NCBI GenBank assembly: GCA_049601975.1
Contig: JBMYRC010000090.1
Coordinates: 1-16,512 of the forward strand
DNA: 16,512 nucleotides
DNA from: UBA6544 sp049601975
Lineage (GTDB): Bacteria > Pseudomonadota > Alphaproteobacteria > UBA8366
Direction: 5' to 3'
Shown here: piece after piece, positions 7,592-15,730 of the stretch
Position numbering within the stretch: position 1 is the first letter of the stretch
How the letters are laid out: the number at the start of each line of letters is the position of its first letter
Notes under the pieces: generated by a model
Seen by the model: the letters and a program-made list of their open reading frames with translations, nothing else
The model's database searches: none
What the model was told of the DNA's origin: nothing
Position numbers and translations under genes: made by a program

Positions 7592-8143
7592 TTACTTCCC
7601 GCATTTCGAACCAAACTTGTTCTTCACATCACTTACGAATGCACCGCTTTGAAAGCGAAACGAGGGGAACAGACGGACCATCATGGCGGTGACCAACATG
7701 GCATCATTTTCCAACGTTCGCGTTTGTCCGAGAGCGAGGCGTTTCACAGCGACGGCACCCCACTTCTCTAGACAGGTTTTGTCGAGGCCCTTTTTTAGAA
7801 ATATCAACGTCTTATGTTCGCGCCCAATACGATCATTCGTCTCCGACAAGTAGCGGGCATCAAATTGAACGCGCAGCGCCTCGCAATCCCAAGTTAGATT
7901 GGAGATGTCGTATTTGCGATAGAGGTCTTCACCCTTCAGATAACGGAAAAACTCTTCTAGAGACATGATCTGGTGGTTGCCGTAAGTCCAATAAAACCCG
8001 GTCCACGCAATGCCGCCCAACGCGATGGCGGACATCAGGGCACGAATGCAGTCGCGCGGAAGAATGCGCGACTTTCCATGGCGATTAATGGCTTCCCGCT
8101 CGCGTCGGCGCCACCATCCGAATGGTTTTGGTCCCGCAGACAT
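7592..8143 (-). CDS. Single-pass inner-membrane hypothetical protein
   Basis: A 183-residue protein with a highly basic N-terminus (WWRRREREAINRHGKSR, about 10-26), one hydrophobic segment near 35-54 (ALMSAIALGGIAWTGFYW), and a soluble C-terminal part of about 125 residues. By the positive-inside rule the N-terminus is cytoplasmic and the C-terminal part periplasmic. Three Cys (87, 135 and 181) lie in the periplasmic part and could form disulfides. ATG 8143 is preceded by AAGAAG at suitable spacing. It is divergent from the M81 gene (79-base gap) and lies 7 bases before the exported protein, so the two look like one unit. I recognise no family. Confidence 0.75.
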   Translation of the reverse strand: MSAGPKPFGWWRRREREAINRHGKSRILPRDCIRALMSAIALGGIAWTGFYWTYGNHQIMSLEEFFRYLKGEDLYRKYDISNLTWDCEALRVQFDARYLSETNDRIGREHKTLIFLKKGLDKTCLEKWGAVAVKRLALGQTRTLENDAMLVTAMMVRLFPSFRFQSGAFVSDVKNKFGSKCGK

Positions 8144-8222
8144 GAACTATCTTCTTATTCAAGGTAAACGCGAAGCAAGAGCCACGCCAGTAATTTACCC
8201 GGTAATTTGAGGGGGGAGCCAC

Positions 8223-9749
8223 ATGTTGAACGGACCGAAAATCGCCATTCTTGGTATTCATTTGGAGAGCAATCGGTTTGCACCGTCAGTGTGTCGACCG
8301 GATTTTGAGGAGAAATGCTTGGTGTACGGGGAGGACTTATTGATGGATTCGCGGGGGCCTCATCCGCGTGCTTGCCGAACGCTCAGCGGGTTTGTGCGGG
8401 AGATGGACAAGATCGGCGACTGGACACCTGCTCCTCTCGTCTATGCAGATGTCGGTGCGGCTGGCCCTATCGAGCACGAATTTTTTCTGGAACTTAAAGA
8501 AGAGATGCGTAGTCGGTTGTTGGCGGCGATGCCGGTCGATGGTGTCTATTTCCCCGAACACGGAGCGGCCGTGTCCACGGGACATCCGGACCCAGATGGC
8601 GAGTTGTATAAGATGGCGCGCGAGATTGTTGGGCCCGATGTGCCGATCGTCTCGGCCCTTGATTTGCACGCGATCGTCTCGGAGAAGATGGTCGAGATGA
8701 CCGACGTGATGATTTCATACCGCACTAATCCTCATGTTGATCAGATGGAGCGTGGCGCGGAATGTGCCCATGTCCTGCTTGAATTATTGGACGGCGTGAA
8801 ACCCAAAGTCGCGTTCATCCGCTTGCCGATCGTGGCACCGCAAGTAAAGCAGCTTACGGCGGACGGGCTCTATGCCGAGGTTATTAAGTACGGCCAGACG
8901 CAGATCGACGATACGGTCATGAATGTCTCTATCCTGGGCGGATTTACTTATGGCGATACGCCCTTTAACGGCATGAGTTTTTTGGTTACCACGCGCGGGG
9001 ACGAAGCCCGTGCGCAATCGCTGTGCCGAGTGCTGGCAGAACAGGTATGGCGGGAGCGCGAACGGTTATTGCCGGAGTTGACGCCGTTGGAGGATTGTAT
9101 CGCCCTGGCCGTGGCCCAAGGGGAAGATCCGTCCCGCGAACGCGTCATCATTGCGGATGTCGCGGACAATCCGGGCGGCGGTGGGCGCGGCAATACGGCA
9201 TGGCTGCTGAAAGGCTTGTATGAAGCCGGTGCGAAAGGCGCGATCCTAGGTGTCTTCTTCGACGTGCCGTTGGCCGCAGAGGCACATGAGAAGGGCGTGG
9301 GAGCGACGTTTAGGGCACGATTTAATCGAGCGGAGACCGATCAATATTCCGAAAGTTTTGAAGCGGAGGCGGAAGTTCTTCATGTCTCAGACGGTCAAAC
9401 CATCGGCCGCGATCCCGGGTCTCGTGCCGGCATGGCCGTTGACCTCGGGCCAACGGCGGTCCTGCGTATAGGGACTGTGACGGTCGTTGTGATCTCGATT
9501 CGCCAGCAATGTATCGATCCCGGTTATTTCGAAGCCTTCGGGATCGATGTCGAAGGTGCGCGAACAACAATTGTTAAATCACGCGGACATTTTCGCGCTG
9601 GGTTCTCTGTCTATTTCAGGTCGGATCAGGTGATCGAGTGCGATGCGCCGGGGCTGACGTCCCCCAATCTCGCGAATTTCGATTGGCAAGGTTTTAAACG
9701 GCCAATTTATCCATTGGATATGGAAACAGAATGGGTCGCTCCGGATTGA
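8223..9749 (+). CDS. M81-family metallopeptidase (MlrC-like, DUF1485/MlrC_C)
   Basis: A 508-residue protein with both halves of the MlrC family, named after the microcystin-degradation enzyme of sphingomonads that cleaves linearised peptide. N-terminal half: IHLESNRF (12-19) where most members have HETNTF, EHGAA (112-116) where most have LHGAM, SALDLHA (144-150) with likely zinc ligands D147 and H149, and YRTNPHVD (166-173) with H171. C-terminal half: ADVADNPGGG (311-320), GVFFDVPLAAEAHEKGVG, KSRGHFRAGF and the closing KRPIYPLD. Length is normal. ATG 8223 follows a G-rich GGGGGGAG. Outside the microcystin cluster these proteins are widespread and mostly uncharacterised; a role in amide or peptide scavenging is inferred. 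It stands alone between two minus-strand blocks. Confidence 0.93.
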   Translation: MLNGPKIAILGIHLESNRFAPSVCRPDFEEKCLVYGEDLLMDSRGPHPRACRTLSGFVREMDKIGDWTPAPLVYADVGAAGPIEHEFFLELKEEMRSRLLAAMPVDGVYFPEHGAAVSTGHPDPDGELYKMAREIVGPDVPIVSALDLHAIVSEKMVEMTDVMISYRTNPHVDQMERGAECAHVLLELLDGVKPKVAFIRLPIVAPQVKQLTADGLYAEVIKYGQTQIDDTVMNVSILGGFTYGDTPFNGMSFLVTTRGDEARAQSLCRVLAEQVWRERERLLPELTPLEDCIALAVAQGEDPSRERVIIADVADNPGGGGRGNTAWLLKGLYEAGAKGAILGVFFDVPLAAEAHEKGVGATFRARFNRAETDQYSESFEAEAEVLHVSDGQTIGRDPGSRAGMAVDLGPTAVLRIGTVTVVVISIRQQCIDPGYFEAFGIDVEGARTTIVKSRGHFRAGFSVYFRSDQVIECDAPGLTSPNLANFDWQGFKRPIYPLDMETEWVAPD

Positions 9750-9762
9750 TGAGCGAATTCTC

Positions 9763-10191
9763 TCAACCCATCCATTTCAGCCAATGGACGCTCAACAGCC
9801 GCGCCAGTCTCATGCGACCTTCCCTGGTGTCGAAGCGGACCCAAAATTTGCCTCATTTGCGCAATTCGGCGGGATCGTCGGTGAGATTTATTTCGAACGC
9901 ACTTGCACAATGTTCCTGGAGCCATTCGCGTAATTTTTCGATCGCTTCTGGATTTGTATATTGAACCGAATAATAGATACGGCGTCGGTCTTCATCGTCC
10001 CTGCCGTCTTGGCCCTTACTTCGTTCCGCCCATGTCCTTCATAATTTCTGCGATATTCTCCAGGATGTCTTATGAAAAAAAGGGAGCCGGTCAACCTAAG
10101 ATATTCGATAATCTCATGCCGGAAGGATCAATGTGTTCGGGTTCTTTCAGGTCAAATATCTGTGTTTGATTTTGGCGAATTTGGGAATCAT
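9763..10191 (-). pseudogene. Decayed gene of unknown family, at least two frameshifts and three in-frame stops
   Basis: Protein-like pieces run in order on the minus strand but in three frames. The ATG at 10191 gives MIPKFAKIKHRYLT, ending at TGA 10147-10149. A second frame gives KEPEHIDPSGMRLSNILG, TGA at 10091-10093, PAPFFS, TAA at 10070-10072, then DILENIAEIMKDMG, ending at 10016. A third frame from about 10035 gives RRRIYYSVQYTNPEAIEKL then REWLQEHCASAFEINLTDD, a TGA at 9853-9855, and GKFWVRFDTREGRMRL to the final TGA at 9763. Joined, the ancestor would be about 140 residues. The start lies two bases after the stop of the Sel1 remnant, as in an operon. I do not recognise the family. Sequencing error is an alternative to decay, but several independent lesions make it less likely. 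Confidence 0.5.
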
Positions 10192-10192
10192 G

Positions 10193-10715
10193 CTAAGATC
10201 TTTGGAGGAGCCCTTCGCCGGTCGCATGCATGGTGCCAAGGACGACCTGCGCACCTGGGTGGTCTTGTTGTGCGGTCGCATAGTAAAATTTGATGGCTTT
10301 GAAGATATCTGCCTTTACGCCCAAGCTTTTCTCTTAAAGAAAGCCTAGGTTACATTGCGGCTTTTTTTATACCAACTATGCGCCTCTTCGATATCCGTTT
10401 CCATTCCCAAGGCATGCTCGAACAAATAGCCTAAATTAGACATTGCCGGCGCAAAGCCGTTGTCGGCAGCTAGTCGATACAACCGCGCGGCTTCCTCAAT
10501 ACTTGGGCAATCTCGTCACCGATCTAGTAACAAAGGGCGAGCCGGGTCTGTACGTCGGGATCTCCAGATGCCGCTTTTTGTTGGAGCTCGCGGATTGGCA
10601 TCTCGCTAAATTCGGATGCCGTTTCCCGATAATGAGGGTCGTGCGTAGCGTTTCCCGTTCGGCCGAGGTTAATGATGCGGGAGACAGCCTGCAGTTTGCG
10701 ATAGAGAGCCCACAT
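10193..10715 (-). pseudogene. Sel1-repeat (TPR-like) protein, frameshifted remnant
   Basis: Three consecutive minus-strand pieces show Sel1-like repeat spacing but lie in three frames. From about 10598, IRELQQKAASGDPDVQTRLALCY ends at TAG 10524-10526. In the next frame EEAARLYRLAADNGFAPAM and SNLGYLFEHALGMETDIEE, then AHSWYKKS, end at TAG 10345-10347. In the last frame LGVKADIFKAIKFYYATAQ and QDHPGAQVVLGTMHATGEGL end at TAG 10193-10195. The alternating A-x-x-W/Y-Y-x-x-A-A, N-L-G and G-x-G-L/V positions are the usual Sel1 signature. Between the second and third pieces a few repeat residues are also missing. The frame also opens upstream to ATG 10715, where residues look unconvincing. Sel1 proteins are scaffolds in envelope, signalling or secretion roles; this copy is almost surely non-functional unless the assembly has errors. 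Confidence 0.65.
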
Positions 10716-10968
10716 CTATGCCGGCCCAAATTAAAGTTAGAGGACTACCAAGATAGTCGGACATGAACCTGACCGAGCCTTGATGAAAAGGGAAAAGGAT
10801 ATTTAGGGATAGATTAGTATGGGTTGTGCCAGCCATATATTCCGAGCGGAACTCAAAGTAATCCGAAGGGTGACGGCAATTCCATGGCGTAATACTATAA
10901 CCAAAGTACGTATTGTCTCGGTTGTTGACCGGACATTCTAAGCGGCAAATTCGCGCAGAGGTAAATTG

Positions 10969-11886
10969 ATGGCGGACTATGAAAATATGTCTGAGAACAG
11001 TGATGGGGAAGTCATGATCGAGCCATTGTCCAGTGACATCGGTGCGGAAGTTCGAGGTGTTGATCTTGGATATTCGATGAACGATGCTGTATTCGCAACA
11101 ATTTACCAAGCTTGGCTGGATCATCAGGTCCTTCTCTTTCGGGATCAAAACATCACCGACCCACAGATGATCGCATTCAGCCGGCGTTTTGGAGATCTCG
11201 ATCTGGCACCCATTCCGGGCCACGGTCGCGCCTTTGTCGAGGGCATATCAGAAATGTTTGTCATCTCCAACGTCATCAAGGACGGTAAGAAAATTGGCTC
11301 ACTGGGGGATGGGGAATGCCTTTGGCACACTGACATGGCCTATACGGAGGTGCCGCCAAAGGCGAGCTGCCTATATTCTCTCGAAGTACCCAATGGGCAA
11401 GGTGATACCGGCTTTCTCAATATGTATGCGGCGTATGAAACGCTACCGGGCGAGCTGAAGAAAAGCATCAAAGGGCAAACGATCAAGCACGATAACCAAT
11501 ACACGCTCGACGGTCTCGACCGAGATGGCGGACCGTCACTCTTCGACGCCACCGCGGCCGGTACGTTCAATGTGGCCGCTCTACACGGCAGCAGCCACCC
11601 GATTGCGCGCACCCATCCAGAGACCGGCCGCAAGGCGCTCTATATTGGACGGCGTCAAAACACATATATTAACGGGTTTTCGGTTGCCGATTCGGAAGCA
11701 TTACTCGATGCCTTGTGGGCGCATGCAGATAGCTACGGCAAGCAGACTTATCATCACCGTTGGCAGGTACGTGACTTGTTGATTTGGGACAATCGCTGCG
11801 CGATGCATAGACGAGACGAATTCTCCGCGGATGTGCGGCGCATAATGCATCGCACTCAAGTCCGTGCCGACGCGGCGCCAGCCTAA
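10969..11886 (+). CDS. TauD/TfdA-family Fe(II)/2-oxoglutarate dioxygenase
   Basis: A 305-residue cytoplasmic oxygenase. ATG 10969 is preferred to the TTG three bases upstream; AGAGG sits about 8 bases before it. The iron ligands are H120 and D122 in LWHTDMAY and H280 in CAMHRRDEF; R291 is 11 residues after the distal His, the same spacing as the 2-oxoglutarate arginine in TauD. The N-terminal IEPLSSDIGAEVRGVDL and FRDQNITDPQMIAFSRRFG blocks, and SHPIARTHPETGRKALY before the distal His, are classic for the TfdA/TauD group. Sulfonate, phenoxyacetate or other substrates cannot be chosen between; no sulfonate or phosphonate genes lie nearby. The dehydrogenase follows 72 bases later and probably acts in the same pathway. 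Confidence 0.93.
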   Translation: MADYENMSENSDGEVMIEPLSSDIGAEVRGVDLGYSMNDAVFATIYQAWLDHQVLLFRDQNITDPQMIAFSRRFGDLDLAPIPGHGRAFVEGISEMFVISNVIKDGKKIGSLGDGECLWHTDMAYTEVPPKASCLYSLEVPNGQGDTGFLNMYAAYETLPGELKKSIKGQTIKHDNQYTLDGLDRDGGPSLFDATAAGTFNVAALHGSSHPIARTHPETGRKALYIGRRQNTYINGFSVADSEALLDALWAHADSYGKQTYHHRWQVRDLLIWDNRCAMHRRDEFSADVRRIMHRTQVRADAAPA

Positions 11887-11958
11887 CAGAGAGACTCCAA
11901 TCATTCGGTCAGCCGGGGTATCAAGTTTATATAAGACCCATAACCGGAAAGAGTAACC

Positions 11959-12933
11959 GTGATAGATTTCCCGTCGAAGAACGATCTCGTTATCCATTTT
12001 GCCCATTCCGCTTACCGTTTGGCGGAATGCTTTGAGACCCGGAAAACCGGGATATCCTGCTTTCAAACTTGGACATCCGAAGATACCATTGCCCGTATGG
12101 GCGAAGCGCCGGTTGCGGTGATGTCTGGTTTCTGGCGAGACGTGTTCTTGGATATGCCAGGGGCTTTGCGGTTTGTGCAGGTTAGCGCGGCTGGCTACGA
12201 CCAATTTGATCAGGCACGTATGGCGGAGGGTGGACTGCGGCTTGCCAATGCCAGCGGCGTCAACATGAATGCGGTTAGCGATCATGCGATGGCATTGATG
12301 TTGGGTCTCATGCGCCAGCTGCATGTGGCGCGCGATAACCAGCGCAAGCATCATTGGCGCGGCATGATCTCTAACCTTAGCGAGCGCGAAGACGAGTTGG
12401 CGGGCCGAACGGTTTTGATTATTGGTATGGGGGCAATCGGCCAACGTGTCGCGCGATTGGCGAAGGCTTTTGATATGAAAGTGATTGGGGTGCGGCGGAA
12501 CACAGCGGCGATCGCGAATGTCGTCGATGAGGCGCATGCGCCCGCCGCACTTCCGGAGCTTTGGGAACGCGCGGATTTCGTCGTGCTCACTTGCCCGCTA
12601 ACAGATGAGACGGCGAATATCGTAGATGCCGCGGCTCTGAATGCCATGGCGGATGACGCGCATCTGATTAACATGGCGCGGGGCGGTTGTGTCGATGAAG
12701 CAGCGTTGGTAAAGGGCCTGCGCGCCGGCAAGATCGCGGGTGCGGGGATCGACGTTACAGTAGTGGAGCCCTTGGCGGCAGACTCGCCGCTTTGGGACTT
12801 CGACAATGTAATTCTGACACCGCATACGGGCGGGGAGACGCGGCATTATGAGGAGAACGTCGTCGACATCTTGATCGAAAACCTTGGCCGTTTAGAGCGC
12901 GGTGAGGCGGAGCTCTATAACCAAATTGTATAG
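11959..12933 (+). CDS. D-isomer-specific 2-hydroxyacid dehydrogenase
   Basis: A 324-residue NAD(P)H-dependent enzyme interconverting a 2-oxoacid and its D-2-hydroxyacid. The start is GTG 11959 behind GGAAAGAG. The nucleotide-binding motif is GMGAIG (156-161), followed by FDMKVIGVRRN, whose Arg-Arg-Asn after the second strand argues for NADP over NAD. Catalytic residues are Arg241 (NMARGG), Glu270 (VVEPLAADSPLW) and His289 (LTPHTGG). The N-terminal domain is short (no DUF fusion). It belongs with the preceding TauD-type oxygenase, on the same strand with a short gap, so it may reduce or oxidise the product of that enzyme. Its stop lies two bases from the stop of the converging helicase, leaving no room for a separate terminator. 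Confidence 0.93.
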   Translation: MIDFPSKNDLVIHFAHSAYRLAECFETRKTGISCFQTWTSEDTIARMGEAPVAVMSGFWRDVFLDMPGALRFVQVSAAGYDQFDQARMAEGGLRLANASGVNMNAVSDHAMALMLGLMRQLHVARDNQRKHHWRGMISNLSEREDELAGRTVLIIGMGAIGQRVARLAKAFDMKVIGVRRNTAAIANVVDEAHAPAALPELWERADFVVLTCPLTDETANIVDAAALNAMADDAHLINMARGGCVDEAALVKGLRAGKIAGAGIDVTVVEPLAADSPLWDFDNVILTPHTGGETRHYEENVVDILIENLGRLERGEAELYNQIV

Positions 12934-12935
12934 CT

Positions 12936-14786
12936 CTAAGCGGATGCCCGCGTGCCGCCCGCAAGATGATCGGCGGCGTTGAAATACGGCAGGTTGTCCT
13001 GGACCGAACAGCCGATCATAGCGATGCGTTCCGCGATCCGAATAGCTTTTTGGTATTTGCGTTCGTTCTCGTCGCGCGTGTGTTCCTGGAAAACTGTGCC
13101 ACAGAGCGAGATCCCAAAATGTGCCTGTAGGGTTCTAATTTTAGTTCCTGCCAGCATACCGTCCGCGACATGCGCTAAATTGAAATCGTTCTGTTTCACA
13201 ACCTGAATCTTGTTCTCGACAAGATAAGCACGAATGCTCGACTCGGCTTCCAGAGCCAAATCCCAATACTCACCTTCTGTTTTAGTCGAATCGCACGAAA
13301 CCAGCTGGTACGCCATGCAGAACGCAAGGAAGACGTGTTCCTTTGGTGTTGCGGTCCGCCAGGCCATACCGCCGAGATTTGACCAAACCGAGAGATCCAT
13401 CTCTTCGAAGACACGGGGTACGCGCTCAAAGAACAGCTTGTGTAGGCCATTCTCGCTGAGTGTATTGCCGAGTTGTTGCTCTTTGTAAATATCGACTGCC
13501 GCGTAAGTGCCGCAAATTGGACAAGTGTCGTCTTCATATTGGTCTTTGCGGTACAGAAGAGAGCATCGCGTGCCGTTATCTAGCTCGTTCTTACACATCA
13601 AGAATGTGTCGCTGCCCTCTTCGTCATCTTGCTGCGCGCCGATCCAATTGAAGCGGTTCATAAACTGCATGTAGGACCGACGATGGCTCCACAAACTCCA
13701 TTCCAGCTTTTCGACTGGCCCGAACGTGCTCCAGTTTGAACTCACGTCGATGATGACGCATTTTTCCTTACCAGGCGCGGAACGCAGCCCGCGTCCAACC
13801 GATTGTCCCCACAAGACCTTCGACAAGGTTGGGCGCAGATGGACGATGATATTACAGTGCGGATTGTCCCATCCTTCGGCCAAGACACCGACCGAGACCA
13901 TGGCCTCGATCTTGCCTTCCTCGTGCTGGCGCAACAAATCCAGGCGTTCCTTGATCGGCGTGCTCGCGGTGACGATGGCGGCGCCATAGCCATCAGCTTT
14001 GATCCGCTCCAAGGTTGCTTCGGCGACGTTGATATCAGCACAGAACCAGGCCGAAACCGGTGATGGTTTGATTTTTTCGCGTTCCTCTTTATAGCTCCAC
14101 ATCGCGTAGTCGAGCATCGAGGATTTGATGATTTCGTCAGAAAGCTTTGCGACCGGAAAATCGCCGGTACTGATGTCTATCCCGCGCAGATCCAGATCAT
14201 GGACGAAATGCGGACGATAGACCGGTTGGACCAACACGCCTTCGGCGATCAGGTTTTCAATATTGGCGCAGTCGATAATAGTGTCAAACGCGAGATGTAG
14301 TTGGTCGCGCTGGTCGCCAGTTCGTCGTTCTGGCGATGCGGTAAGGCCAATGAATTGAGCGTCGGGTTTCCCATTTTCCTCGAAGTCATCGATGATACGC
14401 TTGTAGCCGGTGCCGTTCGGCGACACGCGATGCGCCTCATCGACGATGATCAGGTCGGCTTTCGGAACTGCATCGGTGAGTACGTCTTTTGCCCGCATAT
14501 TGGTCGACAGGAGGATCTCGTAATCCTCGAAGGCCGGGCCTTTATCCGAGACGGTGAGCTTACGGACCCGGTGCTTCTTGCTGAGCGCGCGTTCGAGTTG
14601 CTCCAAAAGGACGAGCCGATGGCACAGGACAATAATCTTCTTGTCCTTGTAGAACCGCTCAACCAATTCGCTCGCAAGCACGGTTTTACCCGCGCCGGTC
14701 GGCGCTTTCAGAATAAAGCGACGGTGTTGCTTAAGGATCGTCGGAAAGCTATCGACGATTTTCTGCTGCCAATTTCTAAGTTGCAT
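12936..14786 (-). CDS. RadD-like superfamily 2 helicase with four-cysteine zinc site
   Basis: A 616-residue DEAD/DEAH-type ATPase. Walker A is APTGAGKT (28-35), the DEAH box is 116-119, motif III is LTAS (148-151), motif V is AEGWDNP (303-309) and motif VI is QSVGRGLR (328-335). A zinc site follows: C398, C408, and C422-x2-C425. Motif set, length and the zinc insertion after the second RecA domain match the YejH/RadD group, linked in E. coli to double-strand break repair and interaction with SSB; assignment to that group is by resemblance. The C-terminal 190 residues are not recognised. The ATG start is followed by RNWQQKIVDSF, the usual Q-motif N-terminus. It is not a type I restriction or defence operon, as no methylase or specificity gene is adjacent. 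Confidence 0.9.
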   Translation of the reverse strand: MQLRNWQQKIVDSFPTILKQHRRFILKAPTGAGKTVLASELVERFYKDKKIIVLCHRLVLLEQLERALSKKHRVRKLTVSDKGPAFEDYEILLSTNMRAKDVLTDAVPKADLIIVDEAHRVSPNGTGYKRIIDDFEENGKPDAQFIGLTASPERRTGDQRDQLHLAFDTIIDCANIENLIAEGVLVQPVYRPHFVHDLDLRGIDISTGDFPVAKLSDEIIKSSMLDYAMWSYKEEREKIKPSPVSAWFCADINVAEATLERIKADGYGAAIVTASTPIKERLDLLRQHEEGKIEAMVSVGVLAEGWDNPHCNIIVHLRPTLSKVLWGQSVGRGLRSAPGKEKCVIIDVSSNWSTFGPVEKLEWSLWSHRRSYMQFMNRFNWIGAQQDDEEGSDTFLMCKNELDNGTRCSLLYRKDQYEDDTCPICGTYAAVDIYKEQQLGNTLSENGLHKLFFERVPRVFEEMDLSVWSNLGGMAWRTATPKEHVFLAFCMAYQLVSCDSTKTEGEYWDLALEAESSIRAYLVENKIQVVKQNDFNLAHVADGMLAGTKIRTLQAHFGISLCGTVFQEHTRDENERKYQKAIRIAERIAMIGCSVQDNLPYFNAADHLAGGTRASA

Positions 14787-14915
14787 GGCAGGCGTATATC
14801 AAAAATTAGATAAGGATGCACGCGGGAGAATCGACCCAATGCAAATTTTTTGTAAATCCACGGATATAACGATCATTCAAGCCAAGTGGAAGCCAGTGCT
14901 GCGAGACAAATTGGT

Positions 14916-15125
14916 TTAAGCAGCAGTGCTGAACGGAAGCTCTTCCTGCATTGACATCGGATTAGTTCGAAGAAGCTCGACAATGCTGTGATCAGTTATG
15001 GCATCCCGAGCAAGGAGCTCTAGTTCGATAAGGCAATCGAACATCGCGTCTGCATTGGTGCGATCAACGTTTTCCAGCTTTGCGAGTGCAGTATTAATAG
15101 TTTCTTTCAGAGCTGTCGAGGTCAT
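14916..15125 (-). CDS. Small acidic hypothetical protein
   Basis: A 69-residue ORF with ATG at 15125 preceded by AAGGAAC about 9 bases upstream. The product is acidic and looks largely helical (ETINTALAKLEN, AMFDCLIELELLARDAI), ending in MSMQEELPFSTAA. No signal peptide or membrane segment is visible. It lies on the same strand upstream of the helicase but with 129 bases between, so it is probably a separate transcript. I recognise no family. The good ribosome site and balanced composition favour a real gene over chance. Confidence 0.6.
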   Translation of the reverse strand: MTSTALKETINTALAKLENVDRTNADAMFDCLIELELLARDAITDHSIVELLRTNPMSMQEELPFSTAA

Positions 15126-15283
15126 CGTTCGGGTTCCTTACGGTGGGCGACCAATGAACATCCCATGATATGTATGGTCGTTGTAATGTGTTGTTGCGTC
15201 GCAGCATAAATAGAATGTAATTCATAAAATACAAGAAAAATATACTGCGCTGCAATATATCGATACGGCAAATAAGTTTCACG

Positions 15284-15295
15284 CACCGATCGGTG
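15284..15295. promoter_or_regulatory. 12-base perfect palindrome upstream of the cupin-ychJ unit (candidate operator)
   Basis: CACCGATCGGTG is a perfect palindrome in the AT-rich 242-base gap between the small acidic gene and the cupin gene, 72 bases before the GTG start. An 8-base inverted pair, TTTCACGC at 15277-15284 and GCGTGAAA at 15339-15346, flanks it. Such sites are typical of TetR- or GntR-type dimeric regulators, but none is encoded in the window. Confidence 0.3.
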
Positions 15296-15367
15296 AATAT
15301 TTTGTTTAGCTGATGGTGCCCATGTTAGGGACAGATTGGCGTGAAATTTGGTGGGTTAGGTTGAATT

Positions 15368-15730
15368 GTGAAGATCACGAGTATTTTTGCAGATAAGAAT
15401 GAAGAGACGCATCTCGATTATCATGAGGAAAATGTCGTCGAAACTCGGAACCACGCGGATTATACGCGTGCCATTGCGGCGTATGGATTGGTCTTTAAGG
15501 AAAGTAAGCAATTGGGCGCCGAACCCGCGCTTGGCGGCTGGCATACCGCGCCGCAACGACAGTATGTCCTGTTCGTGATCGGGGAGACCGAAATCGAAGT
15601 GAGTGACGGCGAAAAGCGGATCGTCAGGGCAGGTGATGTGCTGTTGGTTGAAGTTACGACCGGCAAAGGGCATCGCAATCGGCGCTTGAGGCCGGAGCCT
15701 GAACTGTGGGCGTTCGTGCGTTCTCGATGA
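15368..15730 (+). CDS. Cupin-domain protein
   Basis: A 120-residue single-domain cupin starting at GTG 15368. Landmarks are GWHTAPQRQYVLFVIGETEIEVSDG (57-81), the glycine-rich turn RAGDVLLVE (87-95) and TTGKGH (97-102). His59 and His102 are plausible metal ligands. Members of this small family usually begin MKITxIYTD and have a DWHxAPRRQ stretch; they are uncharacterised, possibly binding or isomerising a small ligand. Its stop TGA overlaps the ATG of the next gene in ATGA, so the two are translationally coupled. A palindromic element lies 72 bases upstream. Confidence 0.85.
   Translation: MKITSIFADKNEETHLDYHEENVVETRNHADYTRAIAAYGLVFKESKQLGAEPALGGWHTAPQRQYVLFVIGETEIEVSDGEKRIVRAGDVLLVEVTTGKGHRNRRLRPEPELWAFVRSR

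Noticed and set aside
9888..10094. A 68-codon minus-strand ORF in the decayed region
   Set aside because: It is in a different frame from the convincing pieces, and its composition is poor; it is a by-product of the decayed gene.
10669..11223. A 184-codon minus-strand ORF crossing the start of the TauD gene
   Set aside because: Half is antisense to the dioxygenase; the rest (10716-10960) has some protein-like residues but no motif, so I could not support it.
12936..15125. Helicase plus small gene as a defence or restriction system
   Set aside because: No methylase, nuclease or other defence partner is adjacent, and the helicase resembles the housekeeping RadD group.
15094..15282. A 62-codon minus-strand ORF upstream of the small acidic gene
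   Set aside because: Overlaps the better-supported small gene, AT-rich intergenic composition, no ribosome site of note.
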